The position numbers were made by a program, and so were the translations under genes. The notes under the pieces were generated by a model. That model was not told the DNA's origin. It saw only the letters and a program-made list of their open reading frames with translations, and ran no database searches. A DNA stretch of 64,000 bases from Bdellovibrio sp. KM01 (lineage in GTDB: Bacteria > Bdellovibrionota > Bdellovibrionia > Bdellovibrionales > Bdellovibrionaceae): positions 2,542,001 through 2,606,000 of the forward strand of contig NZ_CP058348.1 of the NCBI RefSeq assembly GCF_013752535.1. The letters are read 5' to 3'. Positions 17,398 through 26,824 of this stretch are shown in pieces; within the stretch, counting starts at the first letter, position 1, and each line of letters begins with the position of its first letter.

Positions 17398-18918
17398 CTA
17401 TGAAGCTTTTACCAGCAGCGGAGCTTTCACCCGCACAGGGTTTTTCGAACTCACATTGTCCTTCAGATCCAAATGAGGCGCTTTTCCCTCTAATATCTCT
17501 TCGAGTTCTTTCACAACATCTTGTAAACGAACCGCTTGACCGGAAAGCTCTTGGGCCGAAGCCGCGACTTCTTCCGACGCGGCCGAGTTCATTTGGGTCG
17601 AGGTGTCCAGGTGATTCATTGCTTTATTAATTTGCCCCACACCCTGAGCCTGCTCGTTACTTGCTTGGGCGACTTCGTGACTCATTTCTGCCACTTTATG
17701 AATAGTCTGGTTAATATTCGTGAAGACCTGACCACTGACTTCAGCAGATTTAGCACCCAATTGTATTTTCTCAGAACTCTGATGAATCAAATCCGCAATT
17801 TCTTTCGCAGCATTCACGCTGTCTTGGGAAAGCTTGCGAACCGCTTCGGCGACTGCGGAAAATCCACGCCCGTGCTCCCCTGCTCTGGCAGCCTCAATCG
17901 TCGCATTCAATGACAGGATATTGGTCTGAAAAGCGATATCGTCAATCATCGCAATGATATCTTCAATCTGTTTTGAAGAGGCCTCAATGTCCTTCATGGC
18001 TTTGATCAGGTTTTGAACTTCGGCATGACCTAGCTCTGCCTGGCGCACGGCTTCTTCGGCAAATTCCGCAGCTTTGTGACCACTTTCGGAATTGACCTGC
18101 ACCATGGAATTCACTTCTTCCAAGGAGGCGACAGTTTCTTCGATGGAGGCAGCAGATTCTGTTGAGCCCTGTGCGACCTGCTCACTGGTTGCAAACAACT
18201 CTTTACTTGAGTGAAACATCTCCGAAGAATTCTCCGCCAAAGCTTTTACAGCGGTCGTCAGTTGTTGGTTTAATCCATAGCTTACCCAACCGGAAAATCC
18301 CAAGGAAAGTACCAAACCCACAAGCCCCACCCAGTCGATGATTTGTTCTTTATGATGAATCAATTCCGCATCGCTTTTTGAATCATTGAGCATCAACTGC
18401 AGACGTAAATTTGACAGGTCTTGGAGTTTTGCTGACATTTGAGATGCTACGGGACGATATTGATTCTCCAAAACCGCGTGGCTTTGCTCTGATTCACCCG
18501 ACCTGATTTTCTCGATCGCTAATTGAGCCGCCGGCTTTGCCTGGTCCCAAAGTTTCGTGATCTCAACAAATATTTGCGCCGTCGCCCCACCGTGTGGAAC
18601 TTTGTTATATTCAGCCATCGCATTATCAAATGCTTCGATCGCACCCAAGGCTTTGATCACTTCCGAATGAATTTCTTCGGGATTATTAGAAGCCACCGCA
18701 TTCAGAACATATCTTTGCAAAGATTCAGATTCTTTCGCCATACGACCCGTGTAGGTGATCGAAGGACCGCGAACCAAGTTTGCCTGATTAAGACTTTTTT
18801 GAAGAGCCGCGATACCGCCGTCCGCCTGATAGTAAAGTATCGCGGTCACCACGAATGGGAAAGCTGCCAATAGAACCAATTTTCCTCTAATACCCTTGAA
18901 CCAACGTACAGAAAACAT
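17398..18918 (-). CDS. Methyl-accepting chemotaxis protein without an obvious HAMP
   Basis: 506 residues: TM1 (about 10-28), a periplasmic helical sensor of the four-helix-bundle type (29-190), TM2 (about 192-212), then the cytoplasmic signalling coiled coil. The conserved hairpin tip is present ('IDDIAFQTNILSLNATIEAA', 'RAGEHGRGFSAVA', 'VRKLSQDS'). The stretch between TM2 and the coiled coil is short, and a typical HAMP domain is not visible. The C-terminus lacks the CheR-tethering pentapeptide. It signals to a CheA/CheW array encoded elsewhere; the ligand is unknown. Confidence 0.93.
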   Translation of the reverse strand: MFSVRWFKGIRGKLVLLAAFPFVVTAILYYQADGGIAALQKSLNQANLVRGPSITYTGRMAKESESLQRYVLNAVASNNPEEIHSEVIKALGAIEAFDNAMAEYNKVPHGGATAQIFVEITKLWDQAKPAAQLAIEKIRSGESEQSHAVLENQYRPVASQMSAKLQDLSNLRLQLMLNDSKSDAELIHHKEQIIDWVGLVGLVLSLGFSGWVSYGLNQQLTTAVKALAENSSEMFHSSKELFATSEQVAQGSTESAASIEETVASLEEVNSMVQVNSESGHKAAEFAEEAVRQAELGHAEVQNLIKAMKDIEASSKQIEDIIAMIDDIAFQTNILSLNATIEAARAGEHGRGFSAVAEAVRKLSQDSVNAAKEIADLIHQSSEKIQLGAKSAEVSGQVFTNINQTIHKVAEMSHEVAQASNEQAQGVGQINKAMNHLDTSTQMNSAASEEVAASAQELSGQAVRLQDVVKELEEILEGKAPHLDLKDNVSSKNPVRVKAPLLVKAS

Positions 18919-19007
18919 AAAAACCTCCGCGTATGAAACTACTTTGCCCCTGAAATATGGAAGCCAAGTGGAATCGCTGAAGGTTCTCAGTTTGGGAACA
19001 CGAATGT

Positions 19008-19568
19008 TTATTTCAGTGCCAATTGGATGCTTTTTGAGTCAAAACGCTGGCGGACTTTATTATACTCTGCCAAAACTGTTTTAAATTCTGAGGTGAACTT
19101 CGCTCCACCCATCGTTTCTTGGATGGCATTTTTTGAAACAGGCAAAGACAAGATATAGTCACTGCGACGAACTAAGTTTTGAAATTCAAATTCGCTGACA
19201 CGATCGAATTTTTTATACTGCGTGTGTTTATCAAAAAGCATCGCCATGACTTGCAGATGATTTTTAAGATCTTTGGAGAAAGTCTTTTGCAATGAGGTCT
19301 CATCGATACCGCGCTTCCACTTTTGGATGTAGCTAAAGCCTGCAGCATTCATCAAAGGTTCCAGTTGTGAATCAAGATTTTCAGCGGATGCCGTGGCAGC
19401 GAACAAATCACTGATAACTTCACGTTGCCAGCTTTTGATAACAGGGGAGACTTTTTGCGGCTGTCTCATTCTGATAAGAGCCTTTTTATTTGCAGCCTGA
19501 GCTGTAGAAAGCCCCATAAAAAGCGTCAGAACCACCATTACAACAACTTTGAACTTGGACAACATCAC
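19008..19568 (-). CDS. Secreted helical protein of unknown function
   Basis: 186 residues with a signal peptide (MMLSKFKVVVMVVLTLFMG, ending AQAA). The mature part is mainly helical and basic, with no cysteine pair, metal motif or repeat. No family is recognised. It stands alone between the chemoreceptor gene and the hydrolase gene on the same strand. Confidence 0.7.
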   Translation of the reverse strand: MMLSKFKVVVMVVLTLFMGLSTAQAANKKALIRMRQPQKVSPVIKSWQREVISDLFAATASAENLDSQLEPLMNAAGFSYIQKWKRGIDETSLQKTFSKDLKNHLQVMAMLFDKHTQYKKFDRVSEFEFQNLVRRSDYILSLPVSKNAIQETMGGAKFTSEFKTVLAEYNKVRQRFDSKSIQLALK

Positions 19569-19641
19569 AGCATACCCTTTCGTTCGTACTCACTGAGTAA
19601 CTATTTCAAGGTCCGTGCCTAATCTCAGAATGAGACGCGAA

Positions 19642-20229
19642 CTATTCCTCGATATGGTCCCAAAGTTTAAACTCGCGGGAGCCATAAGCCTGAGGCAATC
19701 TAAATAACGCCTCTGTCCAGGTGACGGCGTCTTGAGCCGTGGTTTCAATGTTGTGATTCGTAATCTGCGTTATGGGAACCTCGACCCGGCGATTAAAATC
19801 AGGGACTTCTTCTTTTTTGTCGTGGATCACGATAAAGCCCCGGCATAGATTCGTGAACTCCAATGCCTTTGCCATATACTCGGCACCAACACTGATTCCT
19901 AGGGCTACGATTTTTTCAGGATTCACGATACTGTGCGCTTTTAAAAAATGAAGTGCCGCTACAATATCAGCCACTCGTTTCGTCGGAGACTCCCAAGACA
20001 TGGGAGCATTTTGATCATCATTGTAAAAGGCATGATCCAAGACCATGCATACCACGCCCTCGTCACTGATAGCGCGAGCAAGCTTTTCGGAGATTTGCGA
20101 AGCCCCACCTGTCATAGCACCTTCGATTAAAAAGGCGGCCAAGGGTTCTTCATGAGGATTGTTATCAGGGATAAAGAGACCGGCTTCCAGCAAACGGTCG
20201 TCGGCATTGAAGGTGACTGTGACTTTCAT
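19642..20229 (-). CDS. Alpha/beta hydrolase (dienelactone-hydrolase-like)
   Basis: 195 residues from the ATG at 20229, chosen because AAGGAGG lies at the right distance; an alternative GTG five codons upstream overlaps that ribosome-binding site. The nucleophile elbow 'ALGISVGAEYM' (GxSxG) is clear, with a preceding strand 'VVCMVLDHAF'. No signal peptide is present, so it acts in the cytosol. The substrate is unknown; a carboxylesterase or dienelactone hydrolase is the family-level expectation. Confidence 0.78.
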   Translation of the reverse strand: MKVTVTFNADDRLLEAGLFIPDNNPHEEPLAAFLIEGAMTGGASQISEKLARAISDEGVVCMVLDHAFYNDDQNAPMSWESPTKRVADIVAALHFLKAHSIVNPEKIVALGISVGAEYMAKALEFTNLCRGFIVIHDKKEEVPDFNRRVEVPITQITNHNIETTAQDAVTWTEALFRLPQAYGSREFKLWDHIEE

Positions 20230-20328
20230 AAAAACCTCCTTCACTCCCCGATCTTAAACCCGCATCGTAAAGTGAGGTGTAAGTCCAATGTAGCTTTACA
20301 GGGATCATGACGGATTCTGGACTATCGT

Positions 20329-22485
20329 TTATTTAAACTCGGATTTTGCGCGGCGGTTTTCTAGCAGTCTTTTAACGATGAACTCGCGTAAAGTGTTAAG
20401 ACTGTTCGTCATGCGATCTGTTTCATCAAAGAACAAACCATAACGATCTTGTTCGGCACGCATTTTTTGAAGCTCCACAAAGGCTGCACGCAAATCAGGA
20501 TATTCGTTATTGGGAATCTCCTGACCATGCAATGCCCGCGTTAAATTATCCAAGGTGATTTCGATTTTCTCCGCAAAGCTTTTAAAAATCTTTTGCTGTT
20601 CAGAATCCAAGGCAAATGGCGAAGCCGATTCCAAAGCTACCAAGGCATGGGCAAAACGATTTCCCGCAGCCGTCACCCCAGCCAGGAATTCACGGTCCAC
20701 GGGAGTAGAGCCCCGTTCACGCAGATATCGATCTTGCGATGTCATGTAATTGGCACGGGCCACTCGGGATTGTTGACGAAGTTGATCGCGTTCATTCGCA
20801 CTCACGGCATTTTCACCCGTACTTAAAGTCGTAATGGCGTGAAACGAACGACGATAGGTCTCAAGCATTCTTGCCACCACATCCGAGAGCTGCGTTTTCT
20901 CCCACGTCGGCCACAGCATATAGGCGAACATCGCCAACGCTCCGCCCAGGCAAGTATTCACCCCGCGAGCCCAAATCACATCTTTCGGGGGCACTCCCGT
21001 CATCGCGACCAAGATCACCACCAAGGCACTCACAGAAACCGCAAAGATTCCGTAATTGGCCTGCCCCACCCAACGCATTAAGAATCCAAAGACCACCATC
21101 AGGGCAATTGCCCAATAAGGACCTTCCGGCATGATATGAAAAAGAGCTGTCGCCAGTAACAAACCTAAAATAGTTCCACCGATACGCAGTAAGCCCCGAT
21201 TAAAGGTTGATGCATAATCCGATTTTAAAACGATCGCCACTGTCATGGGCACCCAATAGCTGCGATCCACCGAAATCATGTGGCTGATGACTTCTCCCAC
21301 AGCGATACAGATTGCCAAACGAAGAGCATGACGAAATCCTGGTGACTGAAAAGTAAAATTCGCTCTTAAGGTCGCCCACACCCCACGGAATCGAAATCTC
21401 CATGGGCGTGCATTTTCGTTACGTTGCGATTCAACCATCCCCGCTTCTGTGGTTCGGGTCGCAAGTTCAATCACCGCACGAGATTGCCCGACAATAGATT
21501 CCATTTGGCGAAGGGCATCGCTTAATACCGCCCGCATGAACACCGACTGATTGCTGTAGTCATTATCGCGAACTTTTGCGGTATCCACCTCCAGCGACTT
21601 CAAGTTTTCACGCGCCTCTTGGATCTGTTCTTCATCCCGAATGATGACCGACACCTTTTGCAGCAAACTTTTCTCGATGGCCAAGAAATCCGCGATGATC
21701 TCGATCGAAGGATTTCCGGGGTTCTCCCTTTCAATACGATTTTTCAATCGCCCTAAAGACAAAATTCCTAAACGCAGACGCTCCCCTTGAGTTAAGAGGG
21801 AGCGATAGCGACGGCCTTCCGGTCTTGAATCTTGAGATATCGCACCCAAATTGATTTGCGTGTGAATACTCTGCGCACTGCCCCCGGGAACTTCTTCGGG
21901 TTTAAATTGCAAATCACACAACGAAGAAAGATCAACAAAGAATGTCGCCAAAGCACGACGCTCGGGACGATATCGTCGGAATGGCCACAACATCAACGCC
22001 AGCAGCGCTTGAATCCCCGCCCCCAAAAGTGCAAACAGACTTAAATGAAATGCTTGCGCCGGGTCCATCGGATGCGCACCAAAAACAACAAAAGTTGCGA
22101 TGGCAACAGTTCCAAGTTCTGCAAGGACCGTATCTAAAACAATCAAATATCCAGAAGCAAATGCCAACAAGGTCACTAATGCTAATGAAACTAAAAAATT
22201 GCCCGCAGAAATCGACGCCAGGAAAACCAACAGCACGGTGACAAGGGCCGCTCTTGCCATGCGTTTCGCGCGGAAGGCATAAGCATCGGAGTTATCAGAA
22301 AAACACGCATTCAATGCACCAAGAACGACGATCATGCCGATAGTGTTGGAATTCAGCCACACTCCCACGAGCATAGAGAGACCAATTGCAATGGCGCCAC
22401 GCGCCGCAACCCAGATATCTAAGCGTGAACGATCGAAACTAAAAAGAGGGCCCCAAAAAGAGGATTTGGAAGGAATGAGTGCCAT
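20329..22485 (-). CDS. FUSC/YccS-type membrane protein
   Basis: 718 residues in two similar halves. Each half has five to six membrane helices (about 25-165 and 395-520) followed by a long cytoplasmic helical region. The second half contains 'YWVPMTVAIVLKSDYASTF' and 'RGLLRIGGTILGLLLATALF', typical of the fusaric-acid-resistance/YccS family. Members are presumed aromatic acid or drug efflux proteins. No membrane-fusion partner gene is adjacent. Confidence 0.88.
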   Translation of the reverse strand: MALIPSKSSFWGPLFSFDRSRLDIWVAARGAIAIGLSMLVGVWLNSNTIGMIVVLGALNACFSDNSDAYAFRAKRMARAALVTVLLVFLASISAGNFLVSLALVTLLAFASGYLIVLDTVLAELGTVAIATFVVFGAHPMDPAQAFHLSLFALLGAGIQALLALMLWPFRRYRPERRALATFFVDLSSLCDLQFKPEEVPGGSAQSIHTQINLGAISQDSRPEGRRYRSLLTQGERLRLGILSLGRLKNRIERENPGNPSIEIIADFLAIEKSLLQKVSVIIRDEEQIQEARENLKSLEVDTAKVRDNDYSNQSVFMRAVLSDALRQMESIVGQSRAVIELATRTTEAGMVESQRNENARPWRFRFRGVWATLRANFTFQSPGFRHALRLAICIAVGEVISHMISVDRSYWVPMTVAIVLKSDYASTFNRGLLRIGGTILGLLLATALFHIMPEGPYWAIALMVVFGFLMRWVGQANYGIFAVSVSALVVILVAMTGVPPKDVIWARGVNTCLGGALAMFAYMLWPTWEKTQLSDVVARMLETYRRSFHAITTLSTGENAVSANERDQLRQQSRVARANYMTSQDRYLRERGSTPVDREFLAGVTAAGNRFAHALVALESASPFALDSEQQKIFKSFAEKIEITLDNLTRALHGQEIPNNEYPDLRAAFVELQKMRAEQDRYGLFFDETDRMTNSLNTLREFIVKRLLENRRAKSEFK

Positions 22486-22557
22486 AGTCCCATGCTACTC
22501 CGTTAAAAGAGCGAGACAAGCTTCGACTTGAGGGTTTTGAGATATTAAATGTGAATC

Positions 22558-22914
22558 CTATTTCTGACAAAGTTCGATAGAATGACCATCGGGATCCAAA
22601 ATAATGGCCTTTTTCCCGTCGGGCATTTCAGTGGGATCTAAAATCAGCAAACTGCCTGGAACTTTTGCTAAATCGGCGACCGTATTTTCCAGCTCTGTAA
22701 TTTGAAATCCCAATTGAAGACTGGGAACCTGAGCTTTCTGTGCGGTTGGCAAAGAATAAAGGGAGAACTCCACCCCATCATGCACAGCACGGTAAACTTC
22801 ACTCCCTTTATCCACCCGCACCATTTGGAATTTAAAGCCGACACGGCTATAAAATTCCAGCATGTTCTGTAGCTGGCCAGTGTTAATTGTGATAGAAGAG
22901 ATTACCAAACTCAT
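22558..22914 (-). CDS. VOC (glyoxalase/bleomycin-resistance fold) protein
   Basis: 118 residues containing the paired beta-alpha-beta-beta-beta modules of the vicinal oxygen chelate family. 'TINTGQLQNMLEFYSRVGF' is the usual opening and 'GKKAIILDPDGHSIELCQK' the usual close, with the terminal Glu as a metal ligand. The substrate is unknown. It is divergent from pepN with a very short gap, so the two share a promoter region. Confidence 0.85.
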   Translation of the reverse strand: MSLVISSITINTGQLQNMLEFYSRVGFKFQMVRVDKGSEVYRAVHDGVEFSLYSLPTAQKAQVPSLQLGFQITELENTVADLAKVPGSLLILDPTEMPDGKKAIILDPDGHSIELCQK

Positions 22915-22940
22915 TGTTCTATTATCAGAAGCGAGGACTC

Positions 22941-25556
22941 ATGAAACAAGAGAAAATTTATCTTAAGGACTATAAAGCCCCAGCTTTTTCAGTGGAGTCC
23001 GTCCACCTCGACTTCATTTTAAATGAGGACTTTTGTCGAGTTATCGCAAAATCTAAAATCAAAACTCTGACAAGTGGTGTTCCCCTTCAGCTAAATGGTG
23101 AAGAGTTGAAACTTGTCAGCGTGAAAATCAACGACAAGATTCTTTCCGCAAGCGAATACCAACTGACGGATGAAGAGATGATCATCGCATCTGTACCTGC
23201 TGAGTTCACTTTAGAAATCGAAACTCAGCTGGAACCGCAAAACAATACATCCCTAGAAGGTCTTTATAAATCCAACGGAATCTTTTGTACTCAGTGTGAG
23301 GCACAAGGTTTCCGTAAGATCACTTGGTTCTTGGATCGTCCTGATGTGATGACGTCATACACAGTGACCATCGAAGCTGATAAAGCGAAATACCCAGTTC
23401 TTCTTTCTAACGGTGACCGAATGAAAGTGGAAGATGTGGGCAATGGTCGTCACAAAGCTTACTGGCGCGATCCACACAAGAAACCTTGCTACCTATTTGC
23501 CTTGGTTGCTGGTGACTTGGGAGTGATCCGCGATACCTTCACGACGTCTTCTGGTCGCAAAGTGAATTTGGAAGTTTATGCTGCTCACGGAAAACAAGAA
23601 CGTTGCTGGCATGCACTTGAGTCTTTGCAAAAATCCATGAAATGGGACGAAGAAGTTTTCGGTCGTGAGTATGACCTTAACGAGTATATGATCGTGGCCA
23701 TTGACGATTTCAATGCCGGCGCAATGGAGAATAAAGGTTTAAACATCTTTAACTCTCGCCTGGTATTAGCTGACACCAACTCTGCAACTGACTCTGACTT
23801 CCACGCAATTGAATCCGTTGTCGCCCACGAATACTTCCATAACTGGACAGGCAATCGCGTGACTTTGCGTGATTGGTTCCAACTTTCTTTAAAAGAAGGT
23901 CTGACAGTATTCCGTGATCAGGAATTTTCCGCTGATATGACAGACCGTGGGGTGCAACGTATCGAAGACGTGGATTCCTTGCGCGCCGGTCAGTTCGCTG
24001 AAGATGCGGGTCCGAATGCTCACCCTGTTCGTCCCGAATCCTGTATGGCAGTTGATAACTTCTTTACGATGACGATCTATGAAAAAGGCTCTGAGCTTAT
24101 TCGCATGATGCAAACCATTGTGGGCCGTAAAGGTTTCCGCAAAGGTATGGATGAGTATTTCAAACGTCATGACGGTCAAGCCGTGACGACGGAGGATTTC
24201 GCAGCGGCGATTTCTGAACCAAACGGAAAAGACTTCACTCAGTTTAAACGTTGGTACAACCAATCGGGAACTCCTGTGGTCGCGATCCAAGAGCGCTTTG
24301 ATGATAAGACTGGTGAATACCATTTAACTCTTGAACAGTCCTGCCCGCCAACACCAAATCAACCCACCAAGGAACCCTTCCATATCCCATTGATGATGGG
24401 TCTTTTGGATAAATCCGGTCAAGAGTTGGCATTGAACTGCGACAAGATCGAGAAAAACTCTGATGGTCAGCACGTGATCGAGCTTAAAAACCAAAAAGAA
24501 ACTTATGTGTTCAAAGGTTTGAAAGAGCGTCCGGTTCTTTCCATCTTGCGTGAGTTTTCAGCTCCCGTGAATTTGAATTGGGAAGCGTCTGAAGAAGATC
24601 TTTATTTCTTGATGGAAAAAGACACGGACTCTTTCAACCGTCGTGAAATCACCCAAAAACTGGCGATGCGCTTGATGTCTGATTTGATCAAGCAGTCCCG
24701 CCAAGGCAAAGAATTGAAAGTCGATGCCCGCTTTATCAATGCGATGAAGACCGTGATGAATGATCCGAATATGGATTCAGCTTTCAAAGCTAAAATGCTT
24801 CAAATGCCAAGTCTGGCCGTATTGGCGCAAATGGAACCGGTATTGGATCCAGTGGCGTTTGATAAAGCGCGCACGACTTTGCGTAAAGAGATCGCGAAAG
24901 CCAACAAAGAAACGTTGTTCGCGACCTACAACAAATACCATGGTGTAGAGGCGAAAAGCCGCAGTACGAAAGTGTTCGGTCAGCGTTTATTGAAAAATCA
25001 GGCTTTGCATTATTTGGCTGATTTGTGTGAACCCGCCATTTACGAAATCGTCGCTAAACAGTACTGGGAAGCGCAAAACATGACCGACCGTATGACGGCT
25101 TTGATGATTTTGGCAGACTCCGAAAGCAATCATCGTGAAAAGGTACTGGCGGATTTCCACACCAACTGGAAAGACGATTCTGTTGTGATCAACAAGTGGT
25201 TCACAGTTCAAGCCCTGGCTCATCGTCCACAGATTTTGGATGAGATTAAAGCTTTGACTAAGAATCCAACGTTTAACATCAACAATCCAAACAACGTGTA
25301 CTCGCTACTTCGCGCCTTCACGACGAATCTTGTAAGCTTCAACAACGAAAAAGCTTACGAGTTCATCGCGGATAAGATCATTGAAATTGATCCAAAGAAT
25401 CCGCAAGTGGCAGCACGCCTGTGCTCGGCTTTCAATTTCGTGGCAAAACTAGAACCACAATTGAAAGACCTAGCTATGAAGCAGATCCGCCGCATGGTAG
25501 ACGTCCCGGGACTTTCCAAAAACTCCCGCGAACTTCTACAATCCGCCCTGCAGTAA
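22941..25556 (+). CDS. pepN: Aminopeptidase N (M1 family)
   Basis: 871 residues from the ATG at 22941 (GCGAGG ribosome-binding site). A longer frame from 22914 would overlap the divergent VOC start. The length and text match gamma-proteobacterial PepN (about 870). 'GAMENKGLNIF' is the exopeptidase motif; 'VVAHEYFHNWTGNRVT' gives the zinc-binding HExxH, and 'LKEGLTVFRDQEF' provides the third ligand (Glu). There is no signal peptide, so it is a cytosolic enzyme that finishes peptide degradation, useful for a bacterium feeding on protein. Confidence 0.95.
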   Translation: MKQEKIYLKDYKAPAFSVESVHLDFILNEDFCRVIAKSKIKTLTSGVPLQLNGEELKLVSVKINDKILSASEYQLTDEEMIIASVPAEFTLEIETQLEPQNNTSLEGLYKSNGIFCTQCEAQGFRKITWFLDRPDVMTSYTVTIEADKAKYPVLLSNGDRMKVEDVGNGRHKAYWRDPHKKPCYLFALVAGDLGVIRDTFTTSSGRKVNLEVYAAHGKQERCWHALESLQKSMKWDEEVFGREYDLNEYMIVAIDDFNAGAMENKGLNIFNSRLVLADTNSATDSDFHAIESVVAHEYFHNWTGNRVTLRDWFQLSLKEGLTVFRDQEFSADMTDRGVQRIEDVDSLRAGQFAEDAGPNAHPVRPESCMAVDNFFTMTIYEKGSELIRMMQTIVGRKGFRKGMDEYFKRHDGQAVTTEDFAAAISEPNGKDFTQFKRWYNQSGTPVVAIQERFDDKTGEYHLTLEQSCPPTPNQPTKEPFHIPLMMGLLDKSGQELALNCDKIEKNSDGQHVIELKNQKETYVFKGLKERPVLSILREFSAPVNLNWEASEEDLYFLMEKDTDSFNRREITQKLAMRLMSDLIKQSRQGKELKVDARFINAMKTVMNDPNMDSAFKAKMLQMPSLAVLAQMEPVLDPVAFDKARTTLRKEIAKANKETLFATYNKYHGVEAKSRSTKVFGQRLLKNQALHYLADLCEPAIYEIVAKQYWEAQNMTDRMTALMILADSESNHREKVLADFHTNWKDDSVVINKWFTVQALAHRPQILDEIKALTKNPTFNINNPNNVYSLLRAFTTNLVSFNNEKAYEFIADKIIEIDPKNPQVAARLCSAFNFVAKLEPQLKDLAMKQIRRMVDVPGLSKNSRELLQSALQ

Positions 25557-25572
25557 ACTTCATGTTACCTGG

Positions 25573-25606
25573 CCTGAATATTGATCTCCCAAAGATCATA
25601 TTCAGG
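25573..25606 (+). promoter_or_regulatory. Stem-loop overlapping the leader of the DUF2252-like gene
   Basis: CCTGAATATTGATC pairs with GATCATATTCAGG (one bulged base) around a seven-base loop. Its 3' arm runs into the ribosome-binding site AGGAAGGG just before the ATG at 25615. It could either end pepN transcription (although no T run follows) or mask the ribosome-binding site. Confidence 0.5.
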
Positions 25607-25614
25607 AAGGGACT

Positions 25615-26799
25615 ATGCCAACGACTTTAGCCAGGGCTCTGCTAACAAATGTGAAGATCATTTTGACAGCCATTGCCCTAATGGCGCCCCTCACGGTTTT
25701 CGCCCAGGGGCCTGCCTGCTCCAGTGTCTTTTCTGATTCTAAGCCCGCAGCCACCACACCTTTCGAAATTAACGGTTCCTTTAGAAAAACCAGCGGTGGC
25801 TCGTTTATGGCCTTCCGCTCGAATGCTCCCCATTATTGGAACTGGCTCCGTCAAAACAAGACGTCTTTAATGAGTCCTCGAGGTGTCGTGACTGGCGATC
25901 CTCACATTTTAAACTTCGGTGATGTGCAATTGAAAGATGGCGGCGGAAAGTTCGGCCTGATCGATATTGACGACGGCGGAGTGAATGCTCCCCTAGCGGG
26001 AGATTTCTTACGCTATTTTATCGGCAATCAAATTTCGCCCTATAAGGTTGTGCCCAAGGATTTATTCAAGTCCTACATCGACGGATTGAACGGCAAGAAA
26101 ATGGACAAGCCCCGCTATCTGATAAAAATGAGAGACAAAACCGATCGTGATTTTTATTCCCTTCAAGAAAAACGCCTTTCCAAAATGACTATGAAAGATT
26201 CCTTTTCTTCCGAGGCGGGGCTTATTCGCCTAGAAGACGTATCCCCTGAAGTTCACACTTTATATGAACAGTCTCTGCCCGCATTTAAAAATGAAATGAC
26301 GGGATACCGAATCCTCGATGTCGGCTATCGCCTGAAAGAAACCGGTGGCAGCCAATATTTACCGCGCTTCTATTTTTTAATTGAAAAGGACAACGAGAGA
26401 CATATCTGGGAATTCAAACTAGAAATGGAACCCGCTATTTCGCTATTTACTCATCAGCCCGATGCACACACTCGATTTCAATATATCGTTAACACCTATC
26501 GTCCTGCCGACCCGATGGGCCCCTATCGCTTCGTTCAGGCCGGTGACCATGTGTTCTTGCTGCGCGAGAGATTGTATAGCTCAGTGAATTTGGATCCGGC
26601 GAAAATCGCCTCTGACAAAGACATCCAAAACGGCAAAGACATGTCTTTGTTCATCGCCAACCGCATGGGTCTGGCTCATGGCTCACAACCAAGCGGCCAA
26701 GACTTAAAGACTCGCCTGCAAGAGCCCGGGGCTTTGGAAAGCCTCAACACTCTCGCCAACGACTATATCTCGATGATTAAAAAATTAAATAATGATTAA
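25615..26799 (+). CDS. Exported DUF2252-like (kinase-fold) protein
   Basis: 394 residues with a signal peptide (ending TVFAQ). The text 'GVVTGDPHILNFGDVQL' and 'GLIDIDDGGVNAPLAGDFLR' matches DUF2252, a family distantly related to protein and aminoglycoside kinases; 'GDPHILNFG' corresponds to the catalytic loop and 'IDIDD' to the metal-binding position. The mature protein starts 'GPACSSVFS', very similar to the start of the next protein (27592). An exported kinase-like enzyme has no periplasmic ATP, so it may be a pseudo-enzyme or act on a host or prey molecule; this is inference. Confidence 0.75.
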   Translation: MPTTLARALLTNVKIILTAIALMAPLTVFAQGPACSSVFSDSKPAATTPFEINGSFRKTSGGSFMAFRSNAPHYWNWLRQNKTSLMSPRGVVTGDPHILNFGDVQLKDGGGKFGLIDIDDGGVNAPLAGDFLRYFIGNQISPYKVVPKDLFKSYIDGLNGKKMDKPRYLIKMRDKTDRDFYSLQEKRLSKMTMKDSFSSEAGLIRLEDVSPEVHTLYEQSLPAFKNEMTGYRILDVGYRLKETGGSQYLPRFYFLIEKDNERHIWEFKLEMEPAISLFTHQPDAHTRFQYIVNTYRPADPMGPYRFVQAGDHVFLLRERLYSSVNLDPAKIASDKDIQNGKDMSLFIANRMGLAHGSQPSGQDLKTRLQEPGALESLNTLANDYISMIKKLNND

Positions 26800-26824
26800 C
26801 CTCAGGCATACCTTTGCGTAAATC

